A stretch of 64,000 nt of DNA from NCBI GenBank assembly GCA_028687575.1, contig JAQTZW010000001.1:186001-250000 (forward strand). The letters are read 5' to 3'. A program made the translations under genes and the position numbers. Positions 1 through 8,344 of this stretch are shown piece by piece. Within the stretch, counting starts at the first letter, position 1, and every line of letters starts with the position of its first letter. This DNA comes from Gallionella sp. Its GTDB lineage: Bacteria; Pseudomonadota; Gammaproteobacteria; Burkholderiales; Gallionellaceae. The notes under the pieces were generated by a model. It was not told the origin of the DNA. It saw nothing but the letters and a program-made list of their open reading frames with translations, and ran no database searches.

Positions 1-16
1 TCGAACAGCCTCCTCC

Positions 17-45
17 TTGACAGGTTAAATGAACGCCATTAGGAT
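17..45 (+). promoter_or_regulatory. sigma70-type promoter of the efflux operon
   Basis: A consensus -35 box TTGACA lies at 17-22 and a -10 box TAGGAT at 40-45, with the optimal 17-base spacer. Transcription would begin near 52, giving a leader of about 40 bases before the adaptor gene. The leader contains a short TTAC/TTACT repeat (about 53-66) that could be part of an operator for the TetR regulator encoded in the same operon. That last point is a guess. Confidence 0.6.
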
Positions 46-90
46 AGCGAGTAATTACTTACTTACTTGATTTATTCTTCAAGCGGGATT

Positions 91-1260
91 ATGTCGAAAC
101 TTAGCTTAAAAATTGCCCTGTTAGGCCTCCTTTTTATTTCAATCTTTGCATGGGCAGTGCTAACCCAAGGGCCGCTTGCGCCCGTCAAGGTCACCAGCGA
201 GAAGATTCAGTCAGGAAATCTTGCCGTTGATGTATTTGGTGTTGGGCTGGTTGAAGCCAGGCATAGTTACACTATTTCTTCCGTAATGACCGGCAGAATC
301 AAAAGCCTCCTGGTTGATCAGGGCGATTATGTGAAAGCCGGTCAGGTTGTGGCTGAACTTGATCCGATTGATCTTGATGAAAAACTGGCCAGCAGTCGTT
401 TTTTGACGGAACGTGCTGCCAATTCGATTAAGGTGGCTGAAGCGCAGTTGGCACAAGCGCAAAGTCAGGGCAAAACACTTTCTGCCACCTATAAAAGATA
501 TAGTGAATTGCATGCAAAAGGATTTGTGAGTCAGGAATTGCTGGATGCAAAGCTGAACGAAAAAAAAGCTGCGCTGGCTGGGTTGGATGCGGCGACTGCC
601 TCACTGGCAGCGGCAAAGCATGACTATGCCAAGACACAATCTGATGCCGTGGGCATGAGAAAGTTGCGGGATCAAACCAGACTGACGAGTCCGGTAAATG
701 GCATCGTCACTGCAAAATCACTTGAGCAAGGCGCGATCGTTGTTCCCGGGCAAACAGTCTTTCAGTTGATCAGCCAAAATGATTTATGGATCAGGACTCG
801 CATTGACCAGAAGCAGTCGGGCTTGCTTCGCGTCGGGCAAACCGCTGATATCGTGCTGCGTTCACATCCCCAAACACACGTACCTGGCACGGTGGCGCGT
901 ATTGATTCGATTAGTGACGCCGTCACTGAGGAGCGCATTGTGAATGTCGTTTTTTCTGCGCCAGCGTTGAATGCCAGCCTCGGCGAATATGCTGAAGTTA
1001 CCATTAAATTACCTGTCCAGAAAAATGCACGATCCATCCCAACTGCGGCGGTCAAACGGATTAATCAACAAGAGGGTGTCTGGGTGTTGCAAAGCGGCCG
1101 GGCCAAATTCAAGCCTGTCAAAACCGGCATGTCTACACTGAGTGGCCGTACCCAAATACTGGGCGGACTAAGCGATGCTGACCAAGTGATTGTTTATAGT
1201 CAGCGGGAAATAACAGGCGACCTGAAACTAAAAGTCGTCTCGGAAATTGTGAGGAATTGA
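91..1260 (+). CDS. HlyD/MacA-type periplasmic adaptor of an ABC efflux pump
   Basis: This is a membrane-fusion protein of 389 residues that should link an inner-membrane ABC exporter to a TolC-type channel. One N-terminal membrane anchor (about residues 5-26) is followed by a lipoyl-like half domain containing VDQGDYVKAGQVVAELDP, a long Ala/Gln/Lys-rich helical hairpin (about 90-190), the second lipoyl half (LTSPVNGIVTAKSLEQGAIV) and a beta-barrel domain. An upstream TTG at 67 is in frame, but the ATG at 91 puts the anchor at the extreme N-terminus, as usual in the family. The gene abuts the permease and ATPase genes, and a tolC-like gene closes the operon, so all pump parts are present. The substrate cannot be told from sequence. 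Confidence 0.88.
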   Translation: MSKLSLKIALLGLLFISIFAWAVLTQGPLAPVKVTSEKIQSGNLAVDVFGVGLVEARHSYTISSVMTGRIKSLLVDQGDYVKAGQVVAELDPIDLDEKLASSRFLTERAANSIKVAEAQLAQAQSQGKTLSATYKRYSELHAKGFVSQELLDAKLNEKKAALAGLDAATASLAAAKHDYAKTQSDAVGMRKLRDQTRLTSPVNGIVTAKSLEQGAIVVPGQTVFQLISQNDLWIRTRIDQKQSGLLRVGQTADIVLRSHPQTHVPGTVARIDSISDAVTEERIVNVVFSAPALNASLGEYAEVTIKLPVQKNARSIPTAAVKRINQQEGVWVLQSGRAKFKPVKTGMSTLSGRTQILGGLSDADQVIVYSQREITGDLKLKVVSEIVRN

Positions 1261-1262
1261 TT

Positions 1263-2456
1263 GTGATCAATCTCGCAAGCCGCGATATTCTGCATGGATG
1301 GGGGAAATTCGTCTTTACCGGCGTGGGACTGGGGTTGTTGATCGGCGTCACACTCACCATGGCAGGCGTATATCGTGGCATGGTGGATGATGCCCGCGCC
1401 ATGATAGACAATGCTGGTGCCGATCTTTGGGTCGTGCAGCAGGACACGCTGGGGCCTTATGCGGAACCATCCAGCATTCACGATGATGTTGCACGCGACC
1501 TGCTTGGACAGGATGGGGTCATGGAAGCGGGCAATGTGACTTACCTGACCATGCAAATCCAGCGAGGGGGCAAGGATGTCCGCATCATGCTGGCCGGTGT
1601 CGAACAAGGAAAGCCTGGCGAACCGGCTTATCTGGTGGCCGGACGCCCGATCACCCGCACACACTACGAAGCGCTCGCCGACATCAAAACCGGACTAGCA
1701 CTGGGCGAACGCATCAAAATTCATCGTCAGCAATACACGGTAGTCGGTCTGACACGACGCATGGTGTCATCCAGTGGCGACCCCATGATATTCGTTCCAC
1801 TCAAAGATGCTCAGGAGGTGCAATTCCTGAAAGACAATGATGCATTACTGAATGACAGGACGCGAACGGCCGCGAACCCTGCCTTCAATCGTCCGAACGT
1901 GCCGGGATTGCTGGATGCGGTTCTTGCAAGCCAGATCAGCAGTCATATGGTCAATGCGGTACTGGTGCATATCAAAACCGGATACAACGATCAGATCGTC
2001 GCCGAACAGATCCGGCGCTGGAAACATTTGCAGGTCTATACCAAGGGGCAGATGGAGGAAATTTTGGTCGCCAAGCTGATTGCCACCTCATCTAAACAGA
2101 TTTTTATGTTTCTGGTGATTCTATCCGTCGTCAGCGCAGCGATTGTGGCCTTTATTATTTACACCATGACGATGAATAAAATCCGCGAGATAGCGGTGCT
2201 CAAACTGGTGGGTGCGGGAAATAGAACCATAAGCGGCATGATCTTGCAGCAGGCGCTCGGCTTGGGATTTATCGGTTTTGTGGTTGGCAAAACCTCTGCA
2301 ACAATTTGGGCGCCCCTGTTCCCGAAATATGTTTTGCTGATACCCGCAGATGCGATACTGGGCTTTATTCTGGTCATGCTGATGTGTTCACTGGCCAGTA
2401 TTTTCGCGATCCGTGCGGCATTGCGGATCGATCCCGCTACGGCGATTGGAGGATAA
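1263..2456 (+). CDS. ABC transporter permease, FtsX/MacB/DevC type
   Basis: This is an inner-membrane subunit of about 397 residues with the FtsX/MacB topology: one N-terminal transmembrane helix (VFTGVGLGLLIGVTLTMAGV), a large periplasmic domain of some 230 residues, and three C-terminal helices. A conserved IREIAVLKLVGAGNRTI segment precedes the third helix and would contact the ATPase. The GTG at 1263 is chosen because GAGG (1251-1254) sits at proper distance; a TTG at 1257 is too close. It overlaps or abuts the adaptor gene stop. Unlike MacB, the ATPase is a separate protein, which is the DevBCA arrangement. Confidence 0.87.
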   Translation: MINLASRDILHGWGKFVFTGVGLGLLIGVTLTMAGVYRGMVDDARAMIDNAGADLWVVQQDTLGPYAEPSSIHDDVARDLLGQDGVMEAGNVTYLTMQIQRGGKDVRIMLAGVEQGKPGEPAYLVAGRPITRTHYEALADIKTGLALGERIKIHRQQYTVVGLTRRMVSSSGDPMIFVPLKDAQEVQFLKDNDALLNDRTRTAANPAFNRPNVPGLLDAVLASQISSHMVNAVLVHIKTGYNDQIVAEQIRRWKHLQVYTKGQMEEILVAKLIATSSKQIFMFLVILSVVSAAIVAFIIYTMTMNKIREIAVLKLVGAGNRTISGMILQQALGLGFIGFVVGKTSATIWAPLFPKYVLLIPADAILGFILVMLMCSLASIFAIRAALRIDPATAIGG

Positions 2457-2460
2457 GCCG

Positions 2461-3168
2461 ATGACCGTGCCAGCGATTCATATTGAAAATTTGACCAAAC
2501 GCTATGGGGATGGCGATACCGCAGTTGATGCGCTCAAGGGCGTAGACATGACCATCTGGCCGGGTGAGGTCGTCGGCTTGGTCGGCCCTAGCGGGTCGGG
2601 CAAAAGCACGTTGCTCAAATGTTTGGGCGCGGTCATTGAGCCGACATCAGGAAAAATGCAACTGGGCGGGCAGACGATTTTTGAAGGAAAATGGAAAATT
2701 GACGATTTGCGCACATTGCGACGCGATCGTATCGGGTTTGTATTTCAGGCGCCTTATCTGATTCCGTTTCTCGATGTGACCGATAACATTGCGCTCCTGC
2801 CGATGCTGGCGGGTGTGCCAAATACACAGGCGCGAATTCGCGCGAAGGAACTGCTGCAGGCACTGGATGTCGGGCACAGGGCACAGGCTCAAGTCTCAGA
2901 ACTTTCCGGCGGTGAGCAGCAGCGCGTATCAATTGCGCGGGCACTGGCTAATCATCCGCCCATTATCCTCGCCGATGAGCCAACAGCGCCATTGGATAGT
3001 GAACGTGCATTGACGGTGGTGAGGATACTGAACCAGATGGCGCAGCAATATCAGACTGCCATTGTCGTTGTCACGCATGATGAAAAAATTATCCCGACTT
3101 TCAAGCGTATTTATCATATTCGCGATGGACGCACCTATGAGGAAGCGGGAGAAGGCCGGGATGCGTAA
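2461..3168 (+). CDS. ABC transporter ATP-binding protein, LolD/MacB type
   Basis: This 235-residue ATPase should power the FtsX-like permease encoded just upstream. It has Walker A GPSGSGKST (42-50), a Q-loop (FVFQAPYLIPF), the signature LSGGEQQRVSIARAL, Walker B IILADEPTAPLD and the switch His in VVVTHDE. The D-loop reads APLDS rather than the common GNLDS or AALDS. The ATG at 2461 is preceded by GGAGG (2448-2452) at good spacing; a longer in-frame opening from 2413 overlaps the permease and lacks support. It belongs to the MacB/LolD/DevA subfamily, which usually drives conformational work across the periplasm rather than lipid flipping. Confidence 0.92.
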   Translation: MTVPAIHIENLTKRYGDGDTAVDALKGVDMTIWPGEVVGLVGPSGSGKSTLLKCLGAVIEPTSGKMQLGGQTIFEGKWKIDDLRTLRRDRIGFVFQAPYLIPFLDVTDNIALLPMLAGVPNTQARIRAKELLQALDVGHRAQAQVSELSGGEQQRVSIARALANHPPIILADEPTAPLDSERALTVVRILNQMAQQYQTAIVVVTHDEKIIPTFKRIYHIRDGRTYEEAGEGRDA

Positions 3169-3192
3169 CAGTCGTTTTATCAGAGGAATTTT

Positions 3193-3816
3193 ATGAATCA
3201 GGAAATCATCAAACGCCGTATGCCAAGCGAAGAGCGGCAAAGTGAGATTGTGCGCGTCGCTATTCATCTGGCGGCAGAAAAAGGCATCGACAGTGTGACC
3301 ACTCAGGACATGGCTGATGCGATGAAGGTGTCGCAAGGGGCCATATTTAAGCATTTTCCGACCAAGGATGATATCTGGCTAGCCGTCATCTACTGGATTC
3401 GCAACAGACTGATGACGGTCGTGGAAAAAGCCGCGTCAGAGGCGACAGGCCCGATCGACGCCATTGAGCGGATGTTTTTTGCACATATCACTTTCATCGG
3501 CAAGCATCCTTCTATTCCTCGCTTGCTGTTCTCGGAGATGCTGCATAAAAGAAACAGCAAACTTCGTGAACTAATTCAGGGGATTATCTCTGGGTATGAA
3601 GAAAAAATTGCGGGTCTGCTTGAAGCCGCAAAGGCGCAATCACTGGTGGCTCATGACCTTGACAGTAAAAATGCCGCTGTACTCTACATCGGGATGATTC
3701 AGGGATTGTTCATGCAAGTTTCAATTTTTGGTGGCAAACGCACTTTGCTGGATGAAGCCAAAAAAACTTTTCCGATTTTTCTGCACGGCATCAAGAAACG
3801 TAACGATGATATTTAA
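3193..3816 (+). CDS. TetR/AcrR family transcriptional regulator
   Basis: This is a 207-residue one-component repressor. The N-terminal helix-turn-helix reads TTQDMADAMKVSQGAIFKHF (about residues 36-55), matching the TetR signature, and the C-terminal ligand domain is divergent as usual. AGAGGAA upstream of the ATG gives a clear ribosome site. It lies inside the efflux operon, between the ATPase and the cytochrome genes, so it most likely represses this operon and responds to a pump substrate. The ligand is unknown. Confidence 0.88.
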   Translation: MNQEIIKRRMPSEERQSEIVRVAIHLAAEKGIDSVTTQDMADAMKVSQGAIFKHFPTKDDIWLAVIYWIRNRLMTVVEKAASEATGPIDAIERMFFAHITFIGKHPSIPRLLFSEMLHKRNSKLRELIQGIISGYEEKIAGLLEAAKAQSLVAHDLDSKNAAVLYIGMIQGLFMQVSIFGGKRTLLDEAKKTFPIFLHGIKKRNDDI

Positions 3817-3846
3817 CTTTTACCACAACGCATGAAAGACAGAACA

Positions 3847-4281
3847 ATGAAAAAACAGCTCAAATTATTGGCCGCCGTCACCCTGATTTTTACCACGTTC
3901 GCAGCACATGCCGCAGAACCGCTTGCCTTGCAACAGGTCATGAAAGACCTGGGCAAAAACATGCAAATCGTGACCGATGGTATATCCCGTGAAGACTGGA
4001 CATTGGTTGAACATAGTGCACATCTGATCGGTGAACATCCGGAGGCGCCGTTGAGTGAAAAAGTGCGCATCATGGCTTTTATGGGAAGCAATATGGGCAA
4101 ATTCAAATCATTTGACGGCCAAACCCATGAGGCGGCACATGAGATGGCCGAGGCAGCTCAGGAGAAAGACGGGCAGAAGGTGATCGCAACATTCCAGAAA
4201 TTACAGATCGGCTGCCTTGCCTGCCATCAGGCATTCCGCCCCGCCTTCGTGGCGCATTTCTATGGCAAGTCTGCCAACTAA
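3847..4281 (+). CDS. cytochrome c'-like protein, exported
   Basis: This 144-residue protein starts with a signal peptide (MKKQLKLLAAVTLIFTTFAA, cleavage probably after AHA). The rest is helical with a single haem-binding motif CLACH near the C-terminus (about residues 122-126), the layout of the cytochrome c'/c-556 four-helix family. Family members bind NO or CO, or transfer electrons in the periplasm. An ATG at 3832 is also possible, but 3847 gives the cleaner signal peptide. It is placed between the tetR gene and a second cytochrome inside an efflux operon, which is unusual. Confidence 0.8.
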   Translation: MKKQLKLLAAVTLIFTTFAAHAAEPLALQQVMKDLGKNMQIVTDGISREDWTLVEHSAHLIGEHPEAPLSEKVRIMAFMGSNMGKFKSFDGQTHEAAHEMAEAAQEKDGQKVIATFQKLQIGCLACHQAFRPAFVAHFYGKSAN

Positions 4282-4304
4282 ATTTTAATCGGAGCGTATG
4301 AAGC

Positions 4305-4772
4305 ATGAAAAATTGCAAATTGAGCTGGAGTCTGGTGATTGTCCTGAGTGTCGTTGTCGCCCTGTTCGCCTACAAATTTACCGTAGGCGAAGTGCAACCC
4401 TCCGAGGATGGTCGTCAGGCCATCCTGTTGAGCAAAGATGAACGTAATGCATTGCTGCTTGAAATGCGTAACTGGTTGCAAAATTCACAAGCCATATTGG
4501 CAGCGGCATCCGAGAAGGATTTCGATACCGTCATTAAATCAGCCAAAGCCTCCGGCATGGCGGCGGAAGCGGATACACCCGGCTCGTTGTTCAGGAAGAT
4601 TCCTGTTGAAATGAAGGCGCTCGGTTTTGGAACCCGCAAGAAATTTGATGACATCGCCGCTGACGCAGCGGAATTCAAGGACAGTAACCGCATCGTCAGC
4701 AAACTGAGTGTGGCTATGAACAATTGCGTCGCATGTCACGCGACGTATCGTTTTGTAGAAACGGCACCATAG
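4305..4772 (+). CDS. membrane-anchored cytochrome c'-like protein
   Basis: This 155-residue protein has an N-terminal hydrophobic segment (LSWSLVIVLSVVVALFAYKF, about 5-24) that may be an uncleaved anchor, since no clear cleavage site follows. A helical domain then ends in a single haem motif CVACH about ten residues from the C-terminus. It resembles the preceding cytochrome in architecture but shares little obvious sequence, so the two may work as a pair. The stop is followed after 44 bases by the tolC-like start. Its role in an export operon is unknown; redox sensing or NO/peroxide handling are possibilities only. Confidence 0.75.
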   Translation: MKNCKLSWSLVIVLSVVVALFAYKFTVGEVQPSEDGRQAILLSKDERNALLLEMRNWLQNSQAILAAASEKDFDTVIKSAKASGMAAEADTPGSLFRKIPVEMKALGFGTRKKFDDIAADAAEFKDSNRIVSKLSVAMNNCVACHATYRFVETAP

Positions 4773-4816
4773 GCGGCAATCCTGTGAATCGTATCCTCAA
4801 TACCGAAAGTTTTTAC

Positions 4817-6139
4817 ATGAAAATGACGCCGCACGTTTTGTTATTTGCATTGGTTCTGTCGGGTACGACTCATGCGGCAGATTTGCTGGATGTGTTTCGC
4901 AGCGCACTAACCAATGATCCTGTCTTTGCTGCCGCGCGCGCGGAGGAACAGGCAGGACAGGAGAAGCTGCCGCAAGGCCGCGCCTTGATAATGCCGAGTG
5001 TGAATCTTAACGCGAACAGCACGTTCAACGATCAGACGACGCAGTATCGCGGGGCGACGTTCTTTCCCAGTGGCAATCATCGCTATAACAGCAACGGTTA
5101 CGGCGTGACACTGGTTCAGCCCCTGTTTCGTCAGCAGAACTGGCTGATGTATTCAGAAGCCAAATTACAGGTGGCGCAAACCGAAGCACAGTTCAGAATC
5201 GCCGAGCAGGATTTGGTGTTGCGCACCGCACAGGCCTACTTTGACGTGCTGATTGCTCAGGATAGTGTGCAGCTTGCCGGGTCGCAGAAGCGTGCCATTT
5301 CGGAACAACTGGCTCAGGCTAAACGAAATTTCGAAGTCGGCAGTGCGACCATCACTGATACGCTTGAAGCACAGGCGCGCCATGATCTGATCCGTGCGCA
5401 GGAAATTACCGCGCAGAACAATCTCGAAATCAAGCGCAGTGCCTTGCAGCAGTTGATCAATGAACAGCCGAAAGCGCTAAAACCACTAGGCAAACAGTTC
5501 AAGCTGGATACTCCACAGCCTGCGGATATGGAAAAGTGGGTGAATGAGGCACAACTGAACAATCCGCAACTGGCCATCGCGCAGGCAGGAGCTGATCTGG
5601 CCGAAAAAGAAGTGAAGCGTAATTTCGGCGGACACTTGCCCACGGTGGATCTGGTCGCTAACTACTCAAAGAATTATGCTAACGGCAGCAGCTTCGGCGT
5701 CGGCAGCGACAGCACAAACAAGAGTGTCGGTGTGCAACTTAACCTGCCGCTCTTTCAAGGTGGTGCTACCCATTCCAGGTGGCGCGAGGCGCAAGCCAAT
5801 AGTGAACGGGCAAAACAGGAATTGGAAAATGCCCGGCGCAGCGTTGCGCAGCAAACACGCGAAGCCTACCTGGGTGTGGTGAGTGGTATCGCTCAGGTCA
5901 TGGCCTTACAACAGGCATTGGTCTCCAGCGAAAGTGTGTTGGAGGCCAGCAAACTGGGGCAGGAAGTCGGCGTGCGTACTAATCTGGACGTGTTGAATGC
6001 GCAGCAGCAGCTTTATTCGACGCGTCGCGATTTGTATCAGGCCGAATACAGCTACCTGTTGAGTCAGCTACGTCTGAAGGCGGCTGTGGGCGCGCTGGAT
6101 GAGGCGGAGCTGGTCAAGATAAATCTGGCGTTGCATTAA
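4817..6139 (+). CDS. TolC-family outer-membrane efflux protein
   Basis: This 440-residue outer-membrane channel closes the efflux operon. A signal peptide (MKMTPHVLLFALVLSGTTHA) is followed by ADLLDVFRSALTNDPVF, the typical TolC start, and by two repeated helical and beta halves containing VTLVQPLFRQQNW and VQLNLPLFQGGATHSRWREA. Length and layout match the TolC type I secretion subfamily. The ATG at 4817 was chosen because it gives the signal peptide; upstream in-frame codons overlap the cytochrome gene. It should form the exit duct for the HlyD-ABC pump encoded upstream. Confidence 0.9.
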   Translation: MKMTPHVLLFALVLSGTTHAADLLDVFRSALTNDPVFAAARAEEQAGQEKLPQGRALIMPSVNLNANSTFNDQTTQYRGATFFPSGNHRYNSNGYGVTLVQPLFRQQNWLMYSEAKLQVAQTEAQFRIAEQDLVLRTAQAYFDVLIAQDSVQLAGSQKRAISEQLAQAKRNFEVGSATITDTLEAQARHDLIRAQEITAQNNLEIKRSALQQLINEQPKALKPLGKQFKLDTPQPADMEKWVNEAQLNNPQLAIAQAGADLAEKEVKRNFGGHLPTVDLVANYSKNYANGSSFGVGSDSTNKSVGVQLNLPLFQGGATHSRWREAQANSERAKQELENARRSVAQQTREAYLGVVSGIAQVMALQQALVSSESVLEASKLGQEVGVRTNLDVLNAQQQLYSTRRDLYQAEYSYLLSQLRLKAAVGALDEAELVKINLALH

Positions 6140-6222
6140 TACAATCGGTTATGCATAAAATGAGGGCTACCTTCGTCCTGCCCCCATAAGTCCTTACATA
6201 ACGCTGCGGATAAAAACTTTAT

Positions 6223-6852
6223 ATGGAAAACAAAAATATGAATTATCCCGATTTTTTTGATGCAGTACCCAGGATTGGTTTGTATGACCCGTTGGCTGAA
6301 TTCCTTGGCGCAACGGAGCAGGGTGTGCTTCAGTACAGTTATTTTGATGCGGTACGACTGGCTGGGCACTCCTGTCCGACGGTCGCCTCAGCCTATTGGG
6401 CAACTTATAAGGCCTTGTCCGCGCTCTATCCCAATGCGACGCCTGTGCGTGGCGATATACGCGTGGAATTCAGAAGGAGCAACGAGGTCGGAGTTACGGG
6501 TGTAATCGCAAATATCGTCAGTATGCTGACGGGTGCAATGTCCGACAGTGGATTTAAGGGGGTTGGGGGGCGTTTCGACAGGCGCGAGCGGTTATTTTTT
6601 GCCGTGACGATGCAAGGAGAAATCCGCTACACCCGGCTTGATACTAATCAGGCAGTTGAAATCGCATTCAATCTGCAACGCGTTCCGGCATCGCCGCGGC
6701 TGCCCGAGTTGATGGAAAAATGTCTGTCCAATACCGCAAACCAGATGGACGTGGCTGAATTCCGGGAGCATTGGCAGGAGCGGGTGCGCTGCATTCTGCT
6801 GGATCATGGTGACGATCCGGAAGTCTTTGTAGTCACTCGCGTTCGAGAGTGA
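6223..6852 (+). CDS. FmdE-like protein of unknown function
   Basis: This soluble protein of about 209 residues carries DAVRLAGHSCPTVASAYWA near residue 45. It resembles the H-x-C-P core of the FmdE family (subunit E of formylmethanofuran dehydrogenase and its many bacterial relatives), where the Cys/His pair can bind metal. The rest, including the VRGDIRVEFRR and GGRFDRRERLFF stretches, is not recognised. The start may be 6223 or the ATG at 6238. The hemerythrin gene begins one base after its stop, so the two are probably co-transcribed. A metal or redox role is inference. Confidence 0.6.
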   Translation: MENKNMNYPDFFDAVPRIGLYDPLAEFLGATEQGVLQYSYFDAVRLAGHSCPTVASAYWATYKALSALYPNATPVRGDIRVEFRRSNEVGVTGVIANIVSMLTGAMSDSGFKGVGGRFDRRERLFFAVTMQGEIRYTRLDTNQAVEIAFNLQRVPASPRLPELMEKCLSNTANQMDVAEFREHWQERVRCILLDHGDDPEVFVVTRVRE

Positions 6853-6853
6853 C

Positions 6854-7249
6854 ATGAAAAGAAGTGCCATTTTGCAACCGCTATCGCGTGAACATCACAC
6901 ATCGCTTAGTTTGGCCAAATCGTGCGAACGGGCGGCGCTGTCAGATGACTCGGCAAAGGTTGCACAAGCTTGTCAGCGCGCGATGCTGGCCTTTTCGGCA
7001 GAGTTGGAGCCTCACTTCCAGATTGAGGAGCAATCCTTGCTGCCGTTGCTGAAAGGTCCGAAAACACAAAATCTGGTGCAGCGCACGTTGGCTGACCACG
7101 AGCGGTTACGCGCATTACTTCCCGGTTTGCAGCAAACTGATGCTGCTGCATTGGGCAGTTTTGGCAAATGTCTGAACGCGCATGTGCGCTTTGAGGAAAG
7201 AGAGCTATTTGCAGTGCTTGAAAGTTTATTAGAAGCACGAGAAATATAA
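6854..7249 (+). CDS. hemerythrin-like (HHE) domain protein
   Basis: This 131-residue four-helix protein has the iron ligand pattern of the HHE family: REHH near residue 14, HFQIEEQSLLP near 55, DHERLRALL near 83 and HVRFEERELF near 111. Such proteins bind a di-iron centre and handle O2, NO or iron, or act in nitrosative-stress repair. A GAGAG ribosome site overlaps the end of the FmdE-like gene, indicating translational coupling. It is stand-alone with no fused signalling domain. Confidence 0.85.
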   Translation: MKRSAILQPLSREHHTSLSLAKSCERAALSDDSAKVAQACQRAMLAFSAELEPHFQIEEQSLLPLLKGPKTQNLVQRTLADHERLRALLPGLQQTDAAALGSFGKCLNAHVRFEERELFAVLESLLEAREI

Positions 7250-7642
7250 CTGATTGGAGACGCAATACACAAATCACGGGACACATATCCTGATGTTTTT
7301 GGCAGGCATCGACTGACGGATTTGGGTCGTTTGAAGAGCGTCGATCCCCTGAATTGCGTACTCGGAAGCTGCCCATCGCCAATAACTGCTCCGTCTCGTT
7401 TTCTGTTATACAACATTGTAAAATTGTTGCCAGAAGGCAGTCGGTCAGCAACATAGGTAACTGCTACGCTGAGGGCCAGCCAAAATTTCTATTTTGCAGC
7501 ATGATGATCCGTCCCAACCAGTTGGCGTGCGGCAAGTCGCCGATTCCAACCAGAGCGACAATTGTTGGTCACACGGTTAGAGCATAAAAAATTTCCGATC
7601 CACCATAGATTGCTCAGATAGCCTAAATTTCAGACGAAAAAT

Positions 7643-7665
7643 TCACCAAGCCCCCCCCTTGGTGA
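7643..7665 (+). other. hairpin with an all-C loop in the hup upstream region
   Basis: The gap 7250-7767 holds no convincing gene. Within it TCACCAAG (7643-7650) pairs perfectly with CTTGGTGA (7658-7665) around a loop of seven C residues. No T-run follows, so it is not a classic terminator. It lies about 100 bases before the HU start codon and may be in its leader, or it may end the upstream transcript. The rest of the gap is unremarkable. Confidence 0.5.
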
Positions 7666-7767
7666 TGGAATGTGTGAAAACTTTATTTTAGACACTTGCC
7701 AGTGAGCCCAATATCTACAACAATCCAGCCTTGCTTGAAATTACATAACTACAACAGGGAATACAGG

Positions 7768-8052
7768 ATGAATCGCAAAGAACTGATCGAAGCACTGGCA
7801 GCAAATACAGGCAGCACTAAAATTGATGCGGAACGTAATTTGTCTGCACTGATCGAGATTGTCACCGACACCTTGAGTCGTGGAGACAACATTGTCTTGG
7901 TTGGTTTCGGTACATTTGAAGTGCGAGAACGTGCTGCTCGCACTGGACGTAATCCAGCAACGGGTGCCGAACTGAAAATCGCTGCATCCAAACAGGCTGC
8001 CTTCAAGCCGGGTGCAACATTGAAGGCTGCAGTTAATAGCGGGAAAAAATAA
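7768..8052 (+). CDS. hup: HU-family DNA-binding protein
   Basis: This 94-residue histone-like protein bends and compacts DNA as a dimer. MNRKELIEALAANTG opens the helical dimerisation part, and GFGTFEVRERAARTGRNPAT is the beta-arm signature with the conserved Arg-Asn-Pro tip. The ATG at 7768 gives the normal family length; an upstream in-frame start would add 24 unsupported residues. It is monocistronic here, flanked by hairpins on both sides. It could equally be called HupB-like; assignment to the alpha or beta form is not possible. Confidence 0.93.
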   Translation: MNRKELIEALAANTGSTKIDAERNLSALIEIVTDTLSRGDNIVLVGFGTFEVRERAARTGRNPATGAELKIAASKQAAFKPGATLKAAVNSGKK

Positions 8053-8066
8053 TCACACCTACACAC

Positions 8067-8088
8067 GACAGTCATTTTTATGACTGTC
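8067..8088 (+). terminator. stem-loop after hup
   Basis: GACAGTCAT (8067-8075) pairs perfectly with ATGACTGTC (8080-8088) across a TTTT loop, starting 15 bases after the HU stop. It lacks a following U-tract, so it may act as a weak or factor-dependent terminator or an mRNA-stabilising end. It ends 8 bases before the next start codon and could also hide that gene's ribosome site. Confidence 0.4.
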
Positions 8089-8095
8089 ACTATCT

Positions 8096-8344
8096 ATGCC
8101 AACCAATCAAATTTTACTTCACTTGAAAAAACATGGTGAAAAACTCGACACGGAAATCGCTGACGCCATCGGAATTCCGCTGGCAACAGCACAGATCCAT
8201 TTGGCGGAACTTACCGCTAAGGGGAAGGTGATGTCGTGCCATGTAACTCGGTTTATTGAGGGTAAGAAAATCGAGGGGGTGGTTTGTCGCCTGGCTGGAT
8301 ATGAGGGAGCCGCTGACGGATGGTGCCATCGTCGCCATCCTTGA
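8096..8344 (+). CDS. small winged-helix-like protein, possibly the front part of the next gene
   Basis: This 82-residue frame reads like an ArsR/MarR-type winged helix: LLHLKKHGEKLDTEIADAIG, then TAQIHLAELTAKGKVMSCHV and a two-strand wing. The last 15 residues (YEGAADGWCHRRHP) look like out-of-frame reading, because the same bases in the +1 frame encode REPLTDGAIVAIL of the next protein. Either the two genes overlap by 44 bases with coupled translation, or one extra base in the GGGGG run near 8274-8278 has split a single longer protein. No clear ribosome site is visible, as a hairpin sits just before the ATG. Confidence 0.5.
   Translation: MPTNQILLHLKKHGEKLDTEIADAIGIPLATAQIHLAELTAKGKVMSCHVTRFIEGKKIEGVVCRLAGYEGAADGWCHRRHP

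Noticed and set aside
7354-7587. 77-residue open frame upstream of hup
   Set aside because: No ribosome site, no recognisable motif, and a composition rich in Cys, Arg and Ile unlike its neighbours. Treated as non-coding.
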